Source: Sphingopyxis sp. H073 (lineage in GTDB: Bacteria; Pseudomonadota; Alphaproteobacteria; Sphingomonadales; Sphingomonadaceae). From it: a stretch of 64,000 bases of DNA. The stretch's first letter is position 1, and every line of letters starts with the position of its first letter. Below are positions 46,051 to 56,054 of the stretch, piece by piece. The stretch lies in the NCBI RefSeq assembly GCF_001468395.1, contig NZ_LNSG01000003.1, positions 1-64,000 on the forward strand. The letters are read 5' to 3'. A program made the position numbers and the translations under genes. Under the pieces are notes generated by a model that had not been told where the DNA came from, ran no database searches, and saw nothing but the letters and a program-made list of their open reading frames with translations.

Positions 46051-46093
46051 GCAAATGTGAATTTGCAAAGTTGCAAAGTCCAAGTTTGCAAAG
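46051..46093. promoter_or_regulatory. ScfR/RamB-type operator cluster
   Basis: GCAAAT-GTGA-ATTTGC (46051-46066) is a perfect palindrome, and TTTGCAAAG, TTGCAAAG and TTTGCAAAG recur at about 46062, 46071 and 46085. The core TTTGCAAA is that of RamB-type regulators of short-chain acyl-CoA metabolism, the family of the adjacent divergent gene. The sites lie 12 bp before that gene's ATG, so autoregulation is likely along with control of pccB. Confidence 0.75.
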
Positions 46094-46104
46094 TATCGAA
46101 GCGC

Positions 46105-47514
46105 ATGGCCCGCCAACGCATCTTCGCCGGCAACCGGCTGCGGCAGCTACGCAGCGAGCGCGGTATCCGTCAGGCCGAGTTCGCCGAAACGCTGGGAATC
46201 TCGACCTCCTACCTTAGCCAGATCGAGCACGACGACCGTCCGCTGACGCCAGCGTTGCTCGACCGGCTGCAAAAGCTGTTCCCGCTCGAATGGGAAGAAG
46301 TCGCCGCGGATGCGGGCGATCGCCGCGCTGGCGCATTGCGCGAAGCCGCCGCCGATCCGCTCTTCGCTGCATCGCCCCTGCCTCCCGAACAGCTCGAGCG
46401 CGCGGCGCTCCAGCAACCGCAGTTCGCCGACCAGTTCGTCGCACTCCACGCCGCCTATCGCCGTGCGGGACAGCGGCTCCAGATCATCGACGAGGCGCTG
46501 ACCGGCGGCACCGCCGAGGGGAGCCGCCTGCCATGGGAAGAGGTGCGCGACTGGTTTCACGACGCGGGCAATTATGTCGACAGCATCGACCGCGCGGCGG
46601 AGGCGCTCGCGGAGCAGCTGCGCGGCAAGGAGCCGTCGCCCGCGGTCGAGACGATCGAGCGGCGGCTGCGCGACGCGCTCGGCATCTCGATCGTCTATCA
46701 GCAGACTATCAGCCTACGCGATTTCGACGCCACGATGCGGCATCTGGTGATCGATCCATCCCAGCCCGCTGAAAGCCGACGCTTCCAGCTTGCGCACCAA
46801 CTCGCGGCACTCGCACTGGCGGACGAGATTGCTACGGTCGTCGAAGCCTCGCCGCTCCGTACTGCGGCGGCGCGACAGTTGCTCCACGTCGGGCTTGCCA
46901 ACTACGCCGCGGGTGCGGTGCTGATGCCTTACGCCCCGTTCCGCGCCAGCGCGCGCGCCGTGCGCCACGACATAGACCGGCTGCGGCTCGAATATGGCGT
47001 CAGCTTCGAACAGGCATGCCATCGCCTTTCGACGCTTCAGCGTCCCGGCGCGCGCGGGATTCCGATGTTCTTCTGCCGCGTCGACATGGCAGGCAATATC
47101 ACCAAGCGGCACAGCGCTACACGCCTGCAATTCGCGCGCTTCGGCGGCGCCTGTCCGCTCTGGATTGTGCACGAGGCGGCGGCGATCCCCGACCGCATCC
47201 TGTTCCAGCTTGCCGAGACACCCGATGGCCTCCGCTATGTTTCGATGGCGAAGGGGCTGGTGAAACCCTCGGGCAGTTATGCGCGATCCCCACGCCGCTA
47301 TGCCGTCGCGCTGGGGTGCGAGGCGCAATATGCTGCGGATTTCGTGTACGCCGACGGGGTCGACGTTACCGCACCGCAGGCCGCGACGCGCATCGGCCTC
47401 TCATGCCGCATCTGCCCGCGCGACGATTGCGATCAGCGAGCCTTTCCGCCGAGCGACCGCCCGATCCTGGTCGATCCAGACCGGCGCGATGTCGTGCCGT
47501 ACCGGATCGGCTAG
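46105..47514 (+). CDS. short-chain acyl-CoA-responsive regulator (ScfR/RamB/MccR family)
   Basis: 469 residues from the ATG at 46105. XRE helix-turn-helix 5-65 (RLRQLRSERGIRQAEFAETL, STSYLSQIEHDDRPL), a central region with the DUF955-like segment LRDALGISIVYQQT and RRFQLAHQLAALALAD (the metallopeptidase HExxH is not intact), then a C-terminal ScfRs domain with CRICPRDDC and the conserved late cysteines. Relatives control the methylcitrate or methylmalonyl routes in response to acyl-CoA. Divergent from pccB with the TTTGCAAAG cluster in front. Confidence 0.88.
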   Translation: MARQRIFAGNRLRQLRSERGIRQAEFAETLGISTSYLSQIEHDDRPLTPALLDRLQKLFPLEWEEVAADAGDRRAGALREAAADPLFAASPLPPEQLERAALQQPQFADQFVALHAAYRRAGQRLQIIDEALTGGTAEGSRLPWEEVRDWFHDAGNYVDSIDRAAEALAEQLRGKEPSPAVETIERRLRDALGISIVYQQTISLRDFDATMRHLVIDPSQPAESRRFQLAHQLAALALADEIATVVEASPLRTAAARQLLHVGLANYAAGAVLMPYAPFRASARAVRHDIDRLRLEYGVSFEQACHRLSTLQRPGARGIPMFFCRVDMAGNITKRHSATRLQFARFGGACPLWIVHEAAAIPDRILFQLAETPDGLRYVSMAKGLVKPSGSYARSPRRYAVALGCEAQYAADFVYADGVDVTAPQAATRIGLSCRICPRDDCDQRAFPPSDRPILVDPDRRDVVPYRIG

Positions 47515-48410
47515 GGCGCGATCACCAACTCCTCGTCGAGGAAATCGAGGAAAGCACGAATGCGCGCCGCGGCACGATCTTCGGGCGCGTAGAGTGCGTG
47601 AATATCCTCGCCGTCGCCGGGGTGGTAATCGCCGAGCACTTCGACCAGCCGCCCTGCCGCAAGATCGCCCGCGACATGAAAATGGCCGTGGCGCGAAATA
47701 CCGCCGCCCGCTACCGCAATCTGCCGCACCATATCCCCCGAATTGCCGAAGAAGCTGCCATGTACCGGGCGGTGAACGACGCGCCCGCCGATACGGAAAG
47801 GCCAACTGTCGATCGACCGGCGAAAGCTGAAGCGCAGGCAGTCGTGCGCGTCGAGATCGTCGGGCGTCTGCGGCGTACCGCGCCGCGCGAGATAAGCGGG
47901 GCTCGCGACCAGCGCCATGCGGCTGTGCCCGAGTTTCTTGGCGCGCAGGCTCGTGTCGCGAAGCGGGCCGATCCGGATCGCGATGTCGGCGCGCTCCTCG
48001 ACCAGATCGACGATCGCGTCGGATAATGCCAAGTCGAGAATGATCTCGGGATAGCGCGCCATGAAGCGCGGCAGGATCGGCAGCAACGGCACGCCGATCG
48101 ACGGCGAGGCGTTGATGCGCAGCAGCCCCCGCGGGCCTTGCTTGTCACGGCCAAGGCCGTTTTCGACCGTCTCGATCTCGGCGAGCAGCACGCTCATCCG
48201 GTCGCGATACGCGCTTCCCTCGGCGGTGAGCGCGAGCGAGCGCGTCGTCCGGCGGAACAGGATCGTGCCGAGCCGCTCTTCGAGCCGGGCGATACTGCGG
48301 CTAACCGCCGAAGGCGTAAGTCGCAGCGCCTTGGCGCCCGCGGCAAAGCTGCCACCGCTCGCCACCGCAAGGAAGGTCTCGATATCGCCGAACCGGTTGT
48401 CCATCGTCAT
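47511..48410 (-). CDS. LysR-family transcriptional regulator
   Basis: 299 residues. N-terminal winged helix (FGDIETFLAVASGGSFAAGAKAL, TPSAVSRSIARLEERLGTILFRRTTRSLALT) and a periplasmic-binding-like effector domain. Divergent from the SDR at 48522 across 111 bp, the usual sign that it controls that gene. Its stop overlaps the ScfR-type gene by 4 bp. Confidence 0.9.
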   Translation of the reverse strand: MTMDNRFGDIETFLAVASGGSFAAGAKALRLTPSAVSRSIARLEERLGTILFRRTTRSLALTAEGSAYRDRMSVLLAEIETVENGLGRDKQGPRGLLRINASPSIGVPLLPILPRFMARYPEIILDLALSDAIVDLVEERADIAIRIGPLRDTSLRAKKLGHSRMALVASPAYLARRGTPQTPDDLDAHDCLRFSFRRSIDSWPFRIGGRVVHRPVHGSFFGNSGDMVRQIAVAGGGISRHGHFHVAGDLAAGRLVEVLGDYHPGDGEDIHALYAPEDRAAARIRAFLDFLDEELVIAP

Positions 48411-48521
48411 TCCTGATTTTGAATCACCACTGAAGTGATAAAGCGCATTCTAATCAACAATGGGACGAAACGCTATCTTCGGCGCATCGAACAAGCACCA
48501 ACGCGTGAAAGGAATTCACTC

Positions 48522-49307
48522 ATGGACCTGAAACTCAAGGGCAAGACCGCCATCGTCACCGGATCGACCGCGGGCATCGGCTATGCGATCGCCAAGCGCC
48601 TCGCCGAAGAGGGCGTAGAAGTCGTCATCACCGGACGCAACCAGGCGAAGCTCGACGAAGCGGCGGAGGAGCTGTCGCGATCGGGCACGATCCGCGCCGT
48701 CCTCGCCGACCCTGCCACGGCCGAGGGTGCCGATGCGCTGATCGCCGCGGTTCCCGCGACCGATATTCTCGTCAACAATCTCGGCATCTATGAGGCCAAG
48801 TCTTTCGCAGAGATCAGCGACGCCGACTGGCACCATATTTTCGAGGTGAATGTGGTCAGCGGCGCGCGGCTGTCGCGGCATTATTTTCCGAAGATGCTGG
48901 AGAAAAATTGGGGCCGCGTAATCTTCATCGCCAGCGAGAGCGGCCTGCTGCCACCCGCCGAGATGATCCACTACGGCATGACCAAGACCGCGCAGCTGAC
49001 GATCGCGCGCGGCCTTGCCGAACAGACGCGGGGTACGGGTGTTACCGTCAACACGGTGCTGCCGGGGCCGACGCGCTCGGAAGGCATCGTCGACTTCATC
49101 CGCTCGGTTGTCTCGAACCCCGACGCGCCCGAAGCCGAGCGTGAAAAGGCCTTCTTTGAGGAACTGCGTCCGCTGTCGCTGATCCGCCGCTTGATCGAAG
49201 CTGACGAGATCGGATCGATGGTGACCTATCTCGCCAGCCCGCTCGCCGCGGTGACCAACGGCGCCGCAATCCGCGCCGAGGGCGGGATCGTCCCGACGAT
49301 CGCGTAA
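48522..49307 (+). CDS. SDR-family oxidoreductase
   Basis: 261 residues; ATG at 48522 behind GAAAGGAATTC. TGSTAGIGYAIAKRL for the nucleotide, TGRN after beta-2 (NADP preference), LVNNLGIYE, FIASESGLLP with serine, and YGMTKTAQ with Y-x3-K. 3-oxoacyl-ACP-reductase-like in outline, but the substrate is unknown. Probably regulated by the divergent LysR protein. Confidence 0.87.
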   Translation: MDLKLKGKTAIVTGSTAGIGYAIAKRLAEEGVEVVITGRNQAKLDEAAEELSRSGTIRAVLADPATAEGADALIAAVPATDILVNNLGIYEAKSFAEISDADWHHIFEVNVVSGARLSRHYFPKMLEKNWGRVIFIASESGLLPPAEMIHYGMTKTAQLTIARGLAEQTRGTGVTVNTVLPGPTRSEGIVDFIRSVVSNPDAPEAEREKAFFEELRPLSLIRRLIEADEIGSMVTYLASPLAAVTNGAAIRAEGGIVPTIA

Positions 49308-49313
49308 GAGTCT

Positions 49314-49335
49314 CCCCTCCCGCGTGCGGGAGGGG
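49314..49335. terminator. bidirectional hairpin between convergent genes
   Basis: CCCCTCCCGC / GCGGGAGGGG forms a perfect 10-bp stem with a two-base loop in the 34-bp gap between the SDR and the aldehyde reductase. No clear T-run on either side, so strength is uncertain. Confidence 0.5.
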
Positions 49336-49341
49336 GCTCGC

Positions 49342-50358
49342 TCACACCTTCACGATTCCGCGCTCGATCAGGCTATGCGCCGTCGCAAGGATCGCCTCCT
49401 CGGGCGGCCGCACCGTCCAGCCAAGCGTGTCCATCGCGTGACGGCTGTCGCCGCCGCGCACATTGCCGAGCTCGGCGACGAGCTGCTTGAGTTCGGGGCG
49501 GACGAGCGCGAACAGCTTGAGCAGCCAGTCGGGCATTTTCCGCGTTGGCACCTTTCTCGCCTTATCGCCAAGGTTGGCGGTCAGTATGTTCGCGACATCG
49601 ATCATCTTCAGGAACGGCCCCGAACAGACATAGCGTTCGTTGCGAATGTCCGGCGCGGTCAGCGCGCGATAATGGAGGTCGGCGACATCGCGCACATCGA
49701 TGATGCCGAACCCGATATCGGGGCACATCGGCACCTTGCCTTCGAGCAGTTGCTTCACCAGTTCGATCGAGGTCGACAGGTCGTCGGACAGCAGCGGCCC
49801 GAATACCGCCGCCGGATTGACCGAGGCGAACTCGAGGTCGCCGCCCTCGGCCGCCACCCAGTCGCGCGCCGCGCGTTCGGCGACGGTCTTCGAGCGCGGA
49901 TAAGGCATGACACCGGGGTTATCGAGATTGGTCCAGTCGGACTCGTCATAGAGTTCGCGGTCCTGGCCATGGCCATAGGCGATCGCCGCCATCGACGAGG
50001 TCAGGACGAACCGCCGGACACCCGCACCCTTGGCAAAGCGCAGCGCGCGCAGCGCACCTTCGCGCGCGGGAACAACCAGATCGTCGGCATGTTTGGGAAC
50101 GTCCAGCGGAAAGGGCGAAGCGAGATGCGCGACATGGCTGCATCCCGCCATTGCCTCGGCCCAGCCGGCGTCGTTCTCGAGATCGGCGGCGAAGAAGCGA
50201 AGCTTGCTGTTATCGACCTGCAGCCAGCCGCGAACCTCGTCCTCGCGCTTCAGGCTGCGCACGGTGGTGTTCACCGTCCAGCCGTTTTCGATCAGCTGCC
50301 GGATCAGGAAGCCCGCGATATATCCGCTACCTCCAGTGACCAGTACCGTGCCCGTCAT
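49342..50358 (-). CDS. extended SDR aldehyde/ketone reductase (dihydroflavonol reductase-like)
   Basis: 338 residues from the ATG at 50358 behind GGGAGAGGCGC. VLVTGGSGYIAGFLIRQL at the N-terminus, TVRSLKRED (NADPH-type), LTSSMAAIAYG with serine, and YPRSKTVAE with Y-x3-K mark the dihydroflavonol-4-reductase-like branch. It likely reduces aldehydes or ketones with NADPH. A palindromic repeat lies between it and gor. Confidence 0.87.
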   Translation of the reverse strand: MTGTVLVTGGSGYIAGFLIRQLIENGWTVNTTVRSLKREDEVRGWLQVDNSKLRFFAADLENDAGWAEAMAGCSHVAHLASPFPLDVPKHADDLVVPAREGALRALRFAKGAGVRRFVLTSSMAAIAYGHGQDRELYDESDWTNLDNPGVMPYPRSKTVAERAARDWVAAEGGDLEFASVNPAAVFGPLLSDDLSTSIELVKQLLEGKVPMCPDIGFGIIDVRDVADLHYRALTAPDIRNERYVCSGPFLKMIDVANILTANLGDKARKVPTRKMPDWLLKLFALVRPELKQLVAELGNVRGGDSRHAMDTLGWTVRPPEEAILATAHSLIERGIVKV

Positions 50359-50429
50359 GCGCCTCTCCCTTGCTTGTAATGGCTGGAAGATAGCATGTCG
50401 GTTGCGATTAGAAATCTTTTCCGTTTCAT

Positions 50430-50510
50430 CGTCATCCCGGCGAAGGCCGGGATCTCGCCGGTGCGTGATGATACAAGGTCGAGACCCCGGCCTTCGCCGG
50501 GATGACAATG
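50430..50510. repeat. inverted-repeat element (CATCCCGGCGAAGGCCGGGAT type)
   Basis: GTCATCCCGGCGAAGGCCGGGATCTCG is mirrored by CGAGACCCCGGCCTTCGCCGGGATGAC with a spacer of about 22 bp; each arm is itself a hairpin. It ends 8 bp from the gor stop, so it may also stop transcription. Confidence 0.75.
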
Positions 50511-50517
50511 AGTGGGG

Positions 50518-51864
50518 CTATTTCAGCAGCACCAGTTCCTCGGCCATGCTTGGATGCAATGCGACCGTTTGATCGAAATCGGCCTTGGTCAGTCCCGCCT
50601 TCACCGCAATTGCGGCCGCTTGCAAAATCTCCGGCGCGTCGGGGCCGATCATGTGGAGCCCGACGACCTGATCGGTCGCTGCATTGACCACCATTTTGTA
50701 GAGCGCGCGCTCGTTGCGGCCCGCGAGGACATTCTTCATCGCGCGGAAATCGCTGGTGTAGATGCGCACCGTGCCGAGCTGATTGCGCGCCTGCGCCTCG
50801 GTCAGCCCGACCGCGCCGATCGGCGGATGGCTGAACACCGCGCTTGGGACATTCTGATAGTCGACGACCGTCGGTTTGCCGCCAAACACGCTGTCGGCGA
50901 ACGCCTGACCTTCGCGGATCGCTACGGGGGTGAGCTGGATGCGGTTGGTGACGTCGCCGACCGCGTAGATGCTCGGCACCGACGACTGGTTCGTGTCGTC
51001 GACCTTGATCGCGCCTTGATCGTCGAGCTCGACGCCGACCTCTTCCAGCCCGATGCCCCTCGTATTGGGCACTCGGCCGGTCGCCATCAGCACCGCGTCG
51101 ACGATGAACGGATCGCAATTTTCCAGATGGACGGTCAGCGTGCCGTCGTCATTCTTCTCGATCGACTGGAAGGGCACGTTGAATTTGAAGTGGATGCCCT
51201 TGGTCATAGAAATCTGAAGCAGGCGATCGCGGATCTGCTCGTCGTAGCCGCGCAATATCGTGTCGCCGCGGTTGACGATCGTCACCTGGCTGCCGAATTC
51301 GTTGAAGATACCGGCGAACTCGTTCGCGATATAGCCGCCGCCCGCGATCATGATCCGCTTCGGCAGCCTCTCCAGATGAAAGACCTCGTTCGAGGTGATC
51401 GCGTGCTCGCTGCCCGGAAACTCGGGAACGTGCGGCCAGCCGCCGGTCGCGATCAGGATACGCTCGGCGGTCATCTCGGTGCCGTCGGCGAGCCGGACCT
51501 TCTGCGGCCCGACAATCGTCGCGCGTGTTTTGAAGACGGTGACCTTGTGGTTATCAAGCGTCTGGCCATAGAGGCCCTCGAGCCGGTCGACCTCGGCAAG
51601 CACATTGTCGCGCAGCACGTTCCAGTCGAAACGGCACTCGGGAACGTCCCAGCCGAACTTGCGCGCGTCGTGAATATCCTCGGCGAAATGAGCTCCGTAA
51701 ACGAGCAGCTTCTTGGGCACGCAACCGCGGATCACGCATGTGCCGCCGACCCGATGCTCCTCCGCCACCGCAACGCGCGCGCCGTGCGAGGCCGCCACAC
51801 GCGACGCGCGCACGCCGCCCGAACCGGCGCCGATGACGAAGAGATCATAGTCGAAGTCGCTCAT
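50518..51864 (-). CDS. gor: glutathione-disulfide reductase
   Basis: 448 residues. YDLFVIGAGSGGVRASRVAA for FAD, GGTCVIRGCVPKKLLVYGA with the redox disulfide, IMIAGGGYIANEFAGI for the pyridine nucleotide, IYAVGDVTNRIQLTPVAI, and a C-terminal VGLHMIGPDAPEI plus LHPSMAEE. Keeps glutathione reduced using NADPH. The VPKKL motif separates it from lipoamide dehydrogenase. The 106-bp gap behind pgi has no terminator I can see. Confidence 0.93.
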   Translation of the reverse strand: MSDFDYDLFVIGAGSGGVRASRVAASHGARVAVAEEHRVGGTCVIRGCVPKKLLVYGAHFAEDIHDARKFGWDVPECRFDWNVLRDNVLAEVDRLEGLYGQTLDNHKVTVFKTRATIVGPQKVRLADGTEMTAERILIATGGWPHVPEFPGSEHAITSNEVFHLERLPKRIMIAGGGYIANEFAGIFNEFGSQVTIVNRGDTILRGYDEQIRDRLLQISMTKGIHFKFNVPFQSIEKNDDGTLTVHLENCDPFIVDAVLMATGRVPNTRGIGLEEVGVELDDQGAIKVDDTNQSSVPSIYAVGDVTNRIQLTPVAIREGQAFADSVFGGKPTVVDYQNVPSAVFSHPPIGAVGLTEAQARNQLGTVRIYTSDFRAMKNVLAGRNERALYKMVVNAATDQVVGLHMIGPDAPEILQAAAIAVKAGLTKADFDQTVALHPSMAEELVLLK

Positions 51865-51970
51865 GAATTACCCCTGAAATGGTCAGGCAGACATTCGCCG
51901 CCGACGTCAATGTGGTTACGCGCCGGCGGCTTGCCAATCGAATTTTGCGGTCAGAGACAGCGAGGGAGCC

Positions 51971-53476
51971 TCAGGCGCCGAGTGCCGCCTGCATCAGCGC
52001 CTGCGTCGCGGAATCGAATTCGATCGTGCCTTCGGCGAGCCCCTTCGCCATCTCCTTGCCCAGCTCGACCCCGAACTGGTCGAACGGGTTGATCCCGAGC
52101 AGGACCGCGTTGGCGAAGACACGATGCTCGTAAAAGGCGATCAGCGCGCCGAGGCTGCGCGGTGTCAGCTGGTCGAGCAGGATCGTCGTCGACGGGCGGT
52201 TGCCGGGATAGGCGCGCGCGCCGTCCGCGCTCGCGCGGCCCGCCATCAGCGCCGCCCCCTGCGCGATACAATTCGCGACGAGCGTTTCGTGATGCGCATC
52301 GTCGAGCAGATGATCGGGCTCGCGCGCGACGACGAACTCGACCGGAATGAGGTGGGTGCCCTGATGGAGCAGCTGGAATACAGCGTGCTGCGCATCGGTG
52401 CCGACGCCGCCCCAGGTAATCGGCGCACTTTGCTGCACGAGCCGCTTGCCCTCAAGGGTCACCGACTTGCCGTTCGACTCCATTTCAAGCTGCTGGAGAT
52501 AGTCGGGAAGCAGCCGCAGGCGTTCATCATAAGCGAATACCGCACGCGTCTGGCAACCGAGGCGGTTGGCATAGATCTGGTCGGCGAATGCCGCGAGCAG
52601 GCAGATATTGCCGGCGCCCTCCGCAAGGCGGAAATGCCGGTCCATTTCGGCCGCGCCTTCGAGCAGGTCGGCGAACGCATCCCAGCCGAGCGCGAGCGCG
52701 GCGGGAAAACCGATCGACGACCACAGCGAATAACGCCCGCCGACCGTCTCGCTGAACGGCAGGATGCGCGTTTCGTCGATCCCCCATTCCATCGCGCGCT
52801 CGGGCATCGCCGTCAGCGCGATGAAGCGGCCGAGCGGATCGTCGACGCCGCCCTCTTCCAGCCATTGCAGTGCCGACGACGCGTTGAGCAACGTCTCGGT
52901 CGTCGTGAAGGTTTTCGATGCGACCGCGACGAGCGTGTAGGCCGGATCGAATTTCGCGAAGGCCTCCGCCAGCGCGGCGCCATCGACATTCGAAACGACC
53001 GCGACATCATAACGCTCGCTATGCCGTCCCAATGCATCGACGAGCAGGTCGGGGCCAAGCGCCGAACCGCCGATGCCGATGTGGAGCAAGTGCCGGATTT
53101 CTCCGAACGCGCCCGCTTCGATCGCATCGACCATCATCCGCATCCGCTGATGCAGCGCCTGCGCGACATGGACGGACTCGGGGCTCCCCTCGCCGCGTTC
53201 GGCGCTATGCTCGGCGGCGCGATTTTCGGTGGGATTGGCAATGCCGCCCGAAAACAAGGTCTTGCGGCGCCCGGCAAAGTCCTGCGCGGCGGCGAGGCCA
53301 CCCAAAATGCCGATCGCCGCATCGTCTAGATGGGTTTTGGCGAAGTCGAAGCGGATATCGGCGACCGTACGAACCAGCGCCCGCAACCGCGCCTCGGGAT
53401 CGGCCGACACAAGATCGGTCAGCTTCTGCGGCTGCCAGTCGGCAAGCGCCTGCCAGGCCTGATCGGCGGTCGTCAT
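51971..53476 (-). CDS. pgi: glucose-6-phosphate isomerase
   Basis: 501 residues. HIGIGGSALGPDLL and ASKTFTTTETLLNA for sugar-phosphate binding, SLWSSIGFPAALALGWDAF, LEMESNGKSVT (with the conserved Glu-Ser-Asn-Gly-Lys), WGGVGTDAQHAVFQLLHQG and a C-terminal INPFDQFGVELGKEMA. Interconverts glucose-6-phosphate and fructose-6-phosphate. Divergent from lepB. Confidence 0.94.
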   Translation of the reverse strand: MTTADQAWQALADWQPQKLTDLVSADPEARLRALVRTVADIRFDFAKTHLDDAAIGILGGLAAAQDFAGRRKTLFSGGIANPTENRAAEHSAERGEGSPESVHVAQALHQRMRMMVDAIEAGAFGEIRHLLHIGIGGSALGPDLLVDALGRHSERYDVAVVSNVDGAALAEAFAKFDPAYTLVAVASKTFTTTETLLNASSALQWLEEGGVDDPLGRFIALTAMPERAMEWGIDETRILPFSETVGGRYSLWSSIGFPAALALGWDAFADLLEGAAEMDRHFRLAEGAGNICLLAAFADQIYANRLGCQTRAVFAYDERLRLLPDYLQQLEMESNGKSVTLEGKRLVQQSAPITWGGVGTDAQHAVFQLLHQGTHLIPVEFVVAREPDHLLDDAHHETLVANCIAQGAALMAGRASADGARAYPGNRPSTTILLDQLTPRSLGALIAFYEHRVFANAVLLGINPFDQFGVELGKEMAKGLAEGTIEFDSATQALMQAALGA

Positions 53477-53590
53477 GTCGCAGCTCCTTCAATATCGGGC
53501 CACGCCTCTACGCCAGCGGCAGCCGCCGCGCCAGCGCGATCCGCCGATATTTGCTTGACGCGCAGACCTATTCGTCGCCAATGCCGGGCG

Positions 53591-54484
53591 ATGACCGACG
53601 CCAGCCTGACCGCCGACAATTCGCCCGCCGCCCAGCCCGGCCCCGCGACGCCCGAACCGGCGCCGGTATCGGCCAGAGAAGAGGCGGTCGATACCGTCCG
53701 TTTCCTCGCGCTGCTGGCGATCGCGGTACTGATTTTCCGAAGCTTTTTCCTGTCGCCGTTCAACATTCCCTCGGAATCGATGCAGCCGCGCCTGTTGATC
53801 GGCGACTATCTGCTCGTGAACAAGATGGCCTATGGCTATTCGAAATACAGCCTGCCGTTCAGCGTGCCGCTGATTCCGGGCCGCGTCTTCGCCCGCACGC
53901 CCGAGCGCGGCGATGTCGTCGTATTCAAGGCGCCGCCGGTCAACGACAATGACTATATCAAGCGCGTGATCGGCCTGCCCGGCGATACGGTGCAGGTGAA
54001 GGAAGGCATCGTCTGGTTGAACGGCAAGCCGCTGAAGCGCGAGCCGATGGCCGATTTCGTGATCCCGGTGACGCAGAACATGCTCGACGCCTCGCGCACC
54101 ACGGGCTCCCTGCCCTGCTACGCCCCGCAGTTCGAAGAGATCGGTGCGAATGGCCAGCGCCAGTGCCGGTACCGGCAGTTCCGCGAGACGCTTCCCAGCG
54201 GCAAGAGCTATGCGATCCTCGACATCACCACGATCCCCGAGGACAATACCGAACTCGTGACGGTGCCCGCCGGACACCTGTTCCTGATGGGCGACAACCG
54301 CGACCGCAGCGCCGACAGCCGCTTCGAGGCGCAGGAAAATGGCGGCATCGGCCTGGTTCCCGAAGAGAATCTCGTTGGCCACGCGCTCGTCGGAATGTTC
54401 TCGACCGACGGTTCGGCAAGCTGGATCAACCCGATCAGCTGGTTCACCGCCGCGCGCTGGAGCCGTATCGGGGAAGGCTTTTGA
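53591..54484 (+). CDS. lepB: signal peptidase I
   Basis: 297 residues; ATG at 53591. One membrane helix ([17 protein letters not shown], about 36-54) precedes the box B serine in [19 protein letters not shown], the box D lysine region in GDVVVFKAP / [12 protein letters not shown] and box [12 protein letters not shown]. An Ala/Pro-rich N-terminal tail of about 30 residues is cytosolic. It cleaves signal peptides on the periplasmic face. Overlaps rnc. Confidence 0.94.
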   Translation: MTDASLTADNSPAAQPGPATPEPAPVSAREEAVDTVRFLALLAIAVLIFRSFFLSPFNIPSESMQPRLLIGDYLLVNKMAYGYSKYSLPFSVPLIPGRVFARTPERGDVVVFKAPPVNDNDYIKRVIGLPGDTVQVKEGIVWLNGKPLKREPMADFVIPVTQNMLDASRTTGSLPCYAPQFEEIGANGQRQCRYRQFRETLPSGKSYAILDITTIPEDNTELVTVPAGHLFLMGDNRDRSADSRFEAQENGGIGLVPEENLVGHALVGMFSTDGSASWINPISWFTAARWSRIGEGF

Positions 54485-55164
54485 GCGACCGCGTTTCCGC
54501 GGAGACGATCGCTGCCCTCACCGGCGCCTGCCCCCGCAACCTGAGCCTCTATCAAGAGGCGCTGACCCACGGCAGCAGCGGCGCGGGCGACTATCAGCGG
54601 CTCGAGTTTCTCGGCGACCGCGTGCTTGGCCTCGTCATCGCGTCCGAATTGTTCCGCCGTTTTCCAAAGGCTGCCGAGGGCGAGCTTTCGTCGCGGCTTC
54701 ATGCGCTCGCGTCGGGCGAGACGTGCGCGCGGATCGCGCAAGGGCTCGACCTCAATGCGCATGTCCTTTTCGGAAGCCAGGCGATCGGCGACGGCGGGCG
54801 GCATAGCGACAATATTGCCGCCGATGTGCTCGAGGCGCTGATCGGCGCGCTCTGGCTCGATCTTGGTGACGACGCCGCGCGCGCCTTCATCGTCGCCAAG
54901 TGGGGCGAGATGATCGACGGACAGGTCGCGGCGCCCAAGCACCCCAAGGCAGCGCTCCAGGAATGGGCGCTCGCGCGCAAACGTCGGCCGCCCGAATATC
55001 GCCTCGTCCGCCGCGACGGCCCCGACCATGCGCCGCGCTTCCTGGTCGCGGTTGCAGTGGGCAAGCTTGCAGAGGCCGAAGGCGAAGGCGCGTCGAAACA
55101 GGCAGCCGAAAAGGCCGCAGCGGCGGCGCTGCTCGAACGATTGATACAGGAAGAAGCAAAATGA
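54481..55164 (+). CDS. rnc: ribonuclease III
   Basis: 227 residues from a TTG that overlaps the lepB stop (TTTTGA). Endonuclease domain with [20 protein letters not shown] (signature with the metal acidic residues) and [13 protein letters not shown], then a C-terminal double-stranded-RNA-binding domain ([31 protein letters not shown]). Processes rRNA precursors and structured mRNAs. The lepB-rnc-era order is conserved in many bacteria. Confidence 0.94.
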   Translation: MSDRVSAETIAALTGACPRNLSLYQEALTHGSSGAGDYQRLEFLGDRVLGLVIASELFRRFPKAAEGELSSRLHALASGETCARIAQGLDLNAHVLFGSQAIGDGGRHSDNIAADVLEALIGALWLDLGDDAARAFIVAKWGEMIDGQVAAPKHPKAALQEWALARKRRPPEYRLVRRDGPDHAPRFLVAVAVGKLAEAEGEGASKQAAEKAAAAALLERLIQEEAK

Positions 55165-56054
55165 CCCAGCGCTGCGGCTTCGTCGCCGTCGTCGGTGCGC
55201 CGAACGCCGGCAAATCGACCCTCGTCAACGCGCTCGTCGGCCAGAAGGTCGCGATCGTGAGTCCGAAGGCGCAGACGACGCGCACGCGGCTGATGGGCGT
55301 CGCGATGGAGGGCGATGCGCAGATCGTGCTGATCGATACCCCCGGCATCTTCGCGCCGACGCGCCGGCTCGACCGCGCGATGGTTGCGGCCGCGTGGAGC
55401 AGCCTCGAGGAGGCCGAAGCGATCCTCGTGATGGTCGATGCCGCCGCCAAGCTGACGGGCCGCGTCGAGCGCGTCCTGGAGGGCATCGCGAACCGGCCCG
55501 AGAAGAAATATCTGATCCTCAACAAGGTCGATCTGACCAAGAAGGACAAGCTGCTGACGATCGCGAACGAGCTCAATGCTAAGGTCGCGTTCGACGAAAC
55601 ATATTTCATTTCGGCAAGCAGCGGCGACGGGGTCGCCGAGCTCAAGGCCAATCTCGCGGGGCTGATGCCCGAGGGGCCGTGGCACTTCCCCGAGGACGAA
55701 GTCAGCGACGCGCCTGAACGCATGCTCGCTGCCGAAATCACGCGCGAACAGCTCTACCGCCAGCTCCACGAGGAGTTACCCTATCAGTCGACGGTCGAGA
55801 CCGAGCTGTTCAAGACGCGCCCCGACGGCAGCGCCGAAATCCACCAGCAGATCTTCGTCGCGCGCGACAACCAGCGCGCGATAGTGCTCGGCAAGGGGGG
55901 CGCCCGCATCAAGGAAATCGGTGCCCGTGCCCGCGCCGAACTGACCGAATTGATGGGCCGCAAGGTCCACCTGTTCCTGCACGTCAAGGTCAAGGAAAAC
56001 TGGGACGAGGACCGCAGCATCTATCGCGACATGGGGCTCGACTGGGTCGATTAA
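55161..56054 (+). CDS. era: GTPase Era
   Basis: 297 residues; ATG overlaps the rnc stop (ATGA). G1 [10 protein letters not shown]2 region with TTRTR, G3 DTPG, G4 NKVD and a C-terminal KH domain with [13 protein letters not shown] for the 3' end of 16S rRNA. Needed for small-subunit maturation. Ends with a 4-bp convergent overlap with the lipase gene. Confidence 0.95.
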   Translation: MTQRCGFVAVVGAPNAGKSTLVNALVGQKVAIVSPKAQTTRTRLMGVAMEGDAQIVLIDTPGIFAPTRRLDRAMVAAAWSSLEEAEAILVMVDAAAKLTGRVERVLEGIANRPEKKYLILNKVDLTKKDKLLTIANELNAKVAFDETYFISASSGDGVAELKANLAGLMPEGPWHFPEDEVSDAPERMLAAEITREQLYRQLHEELPYQSTVETELFKTRPDGSAEIHQQIFVARDNQRAIVLGKGGARIKEIGARARAELTELMGRKVHLFLHVKVKENWDEDRSIYRDMGLDWVD

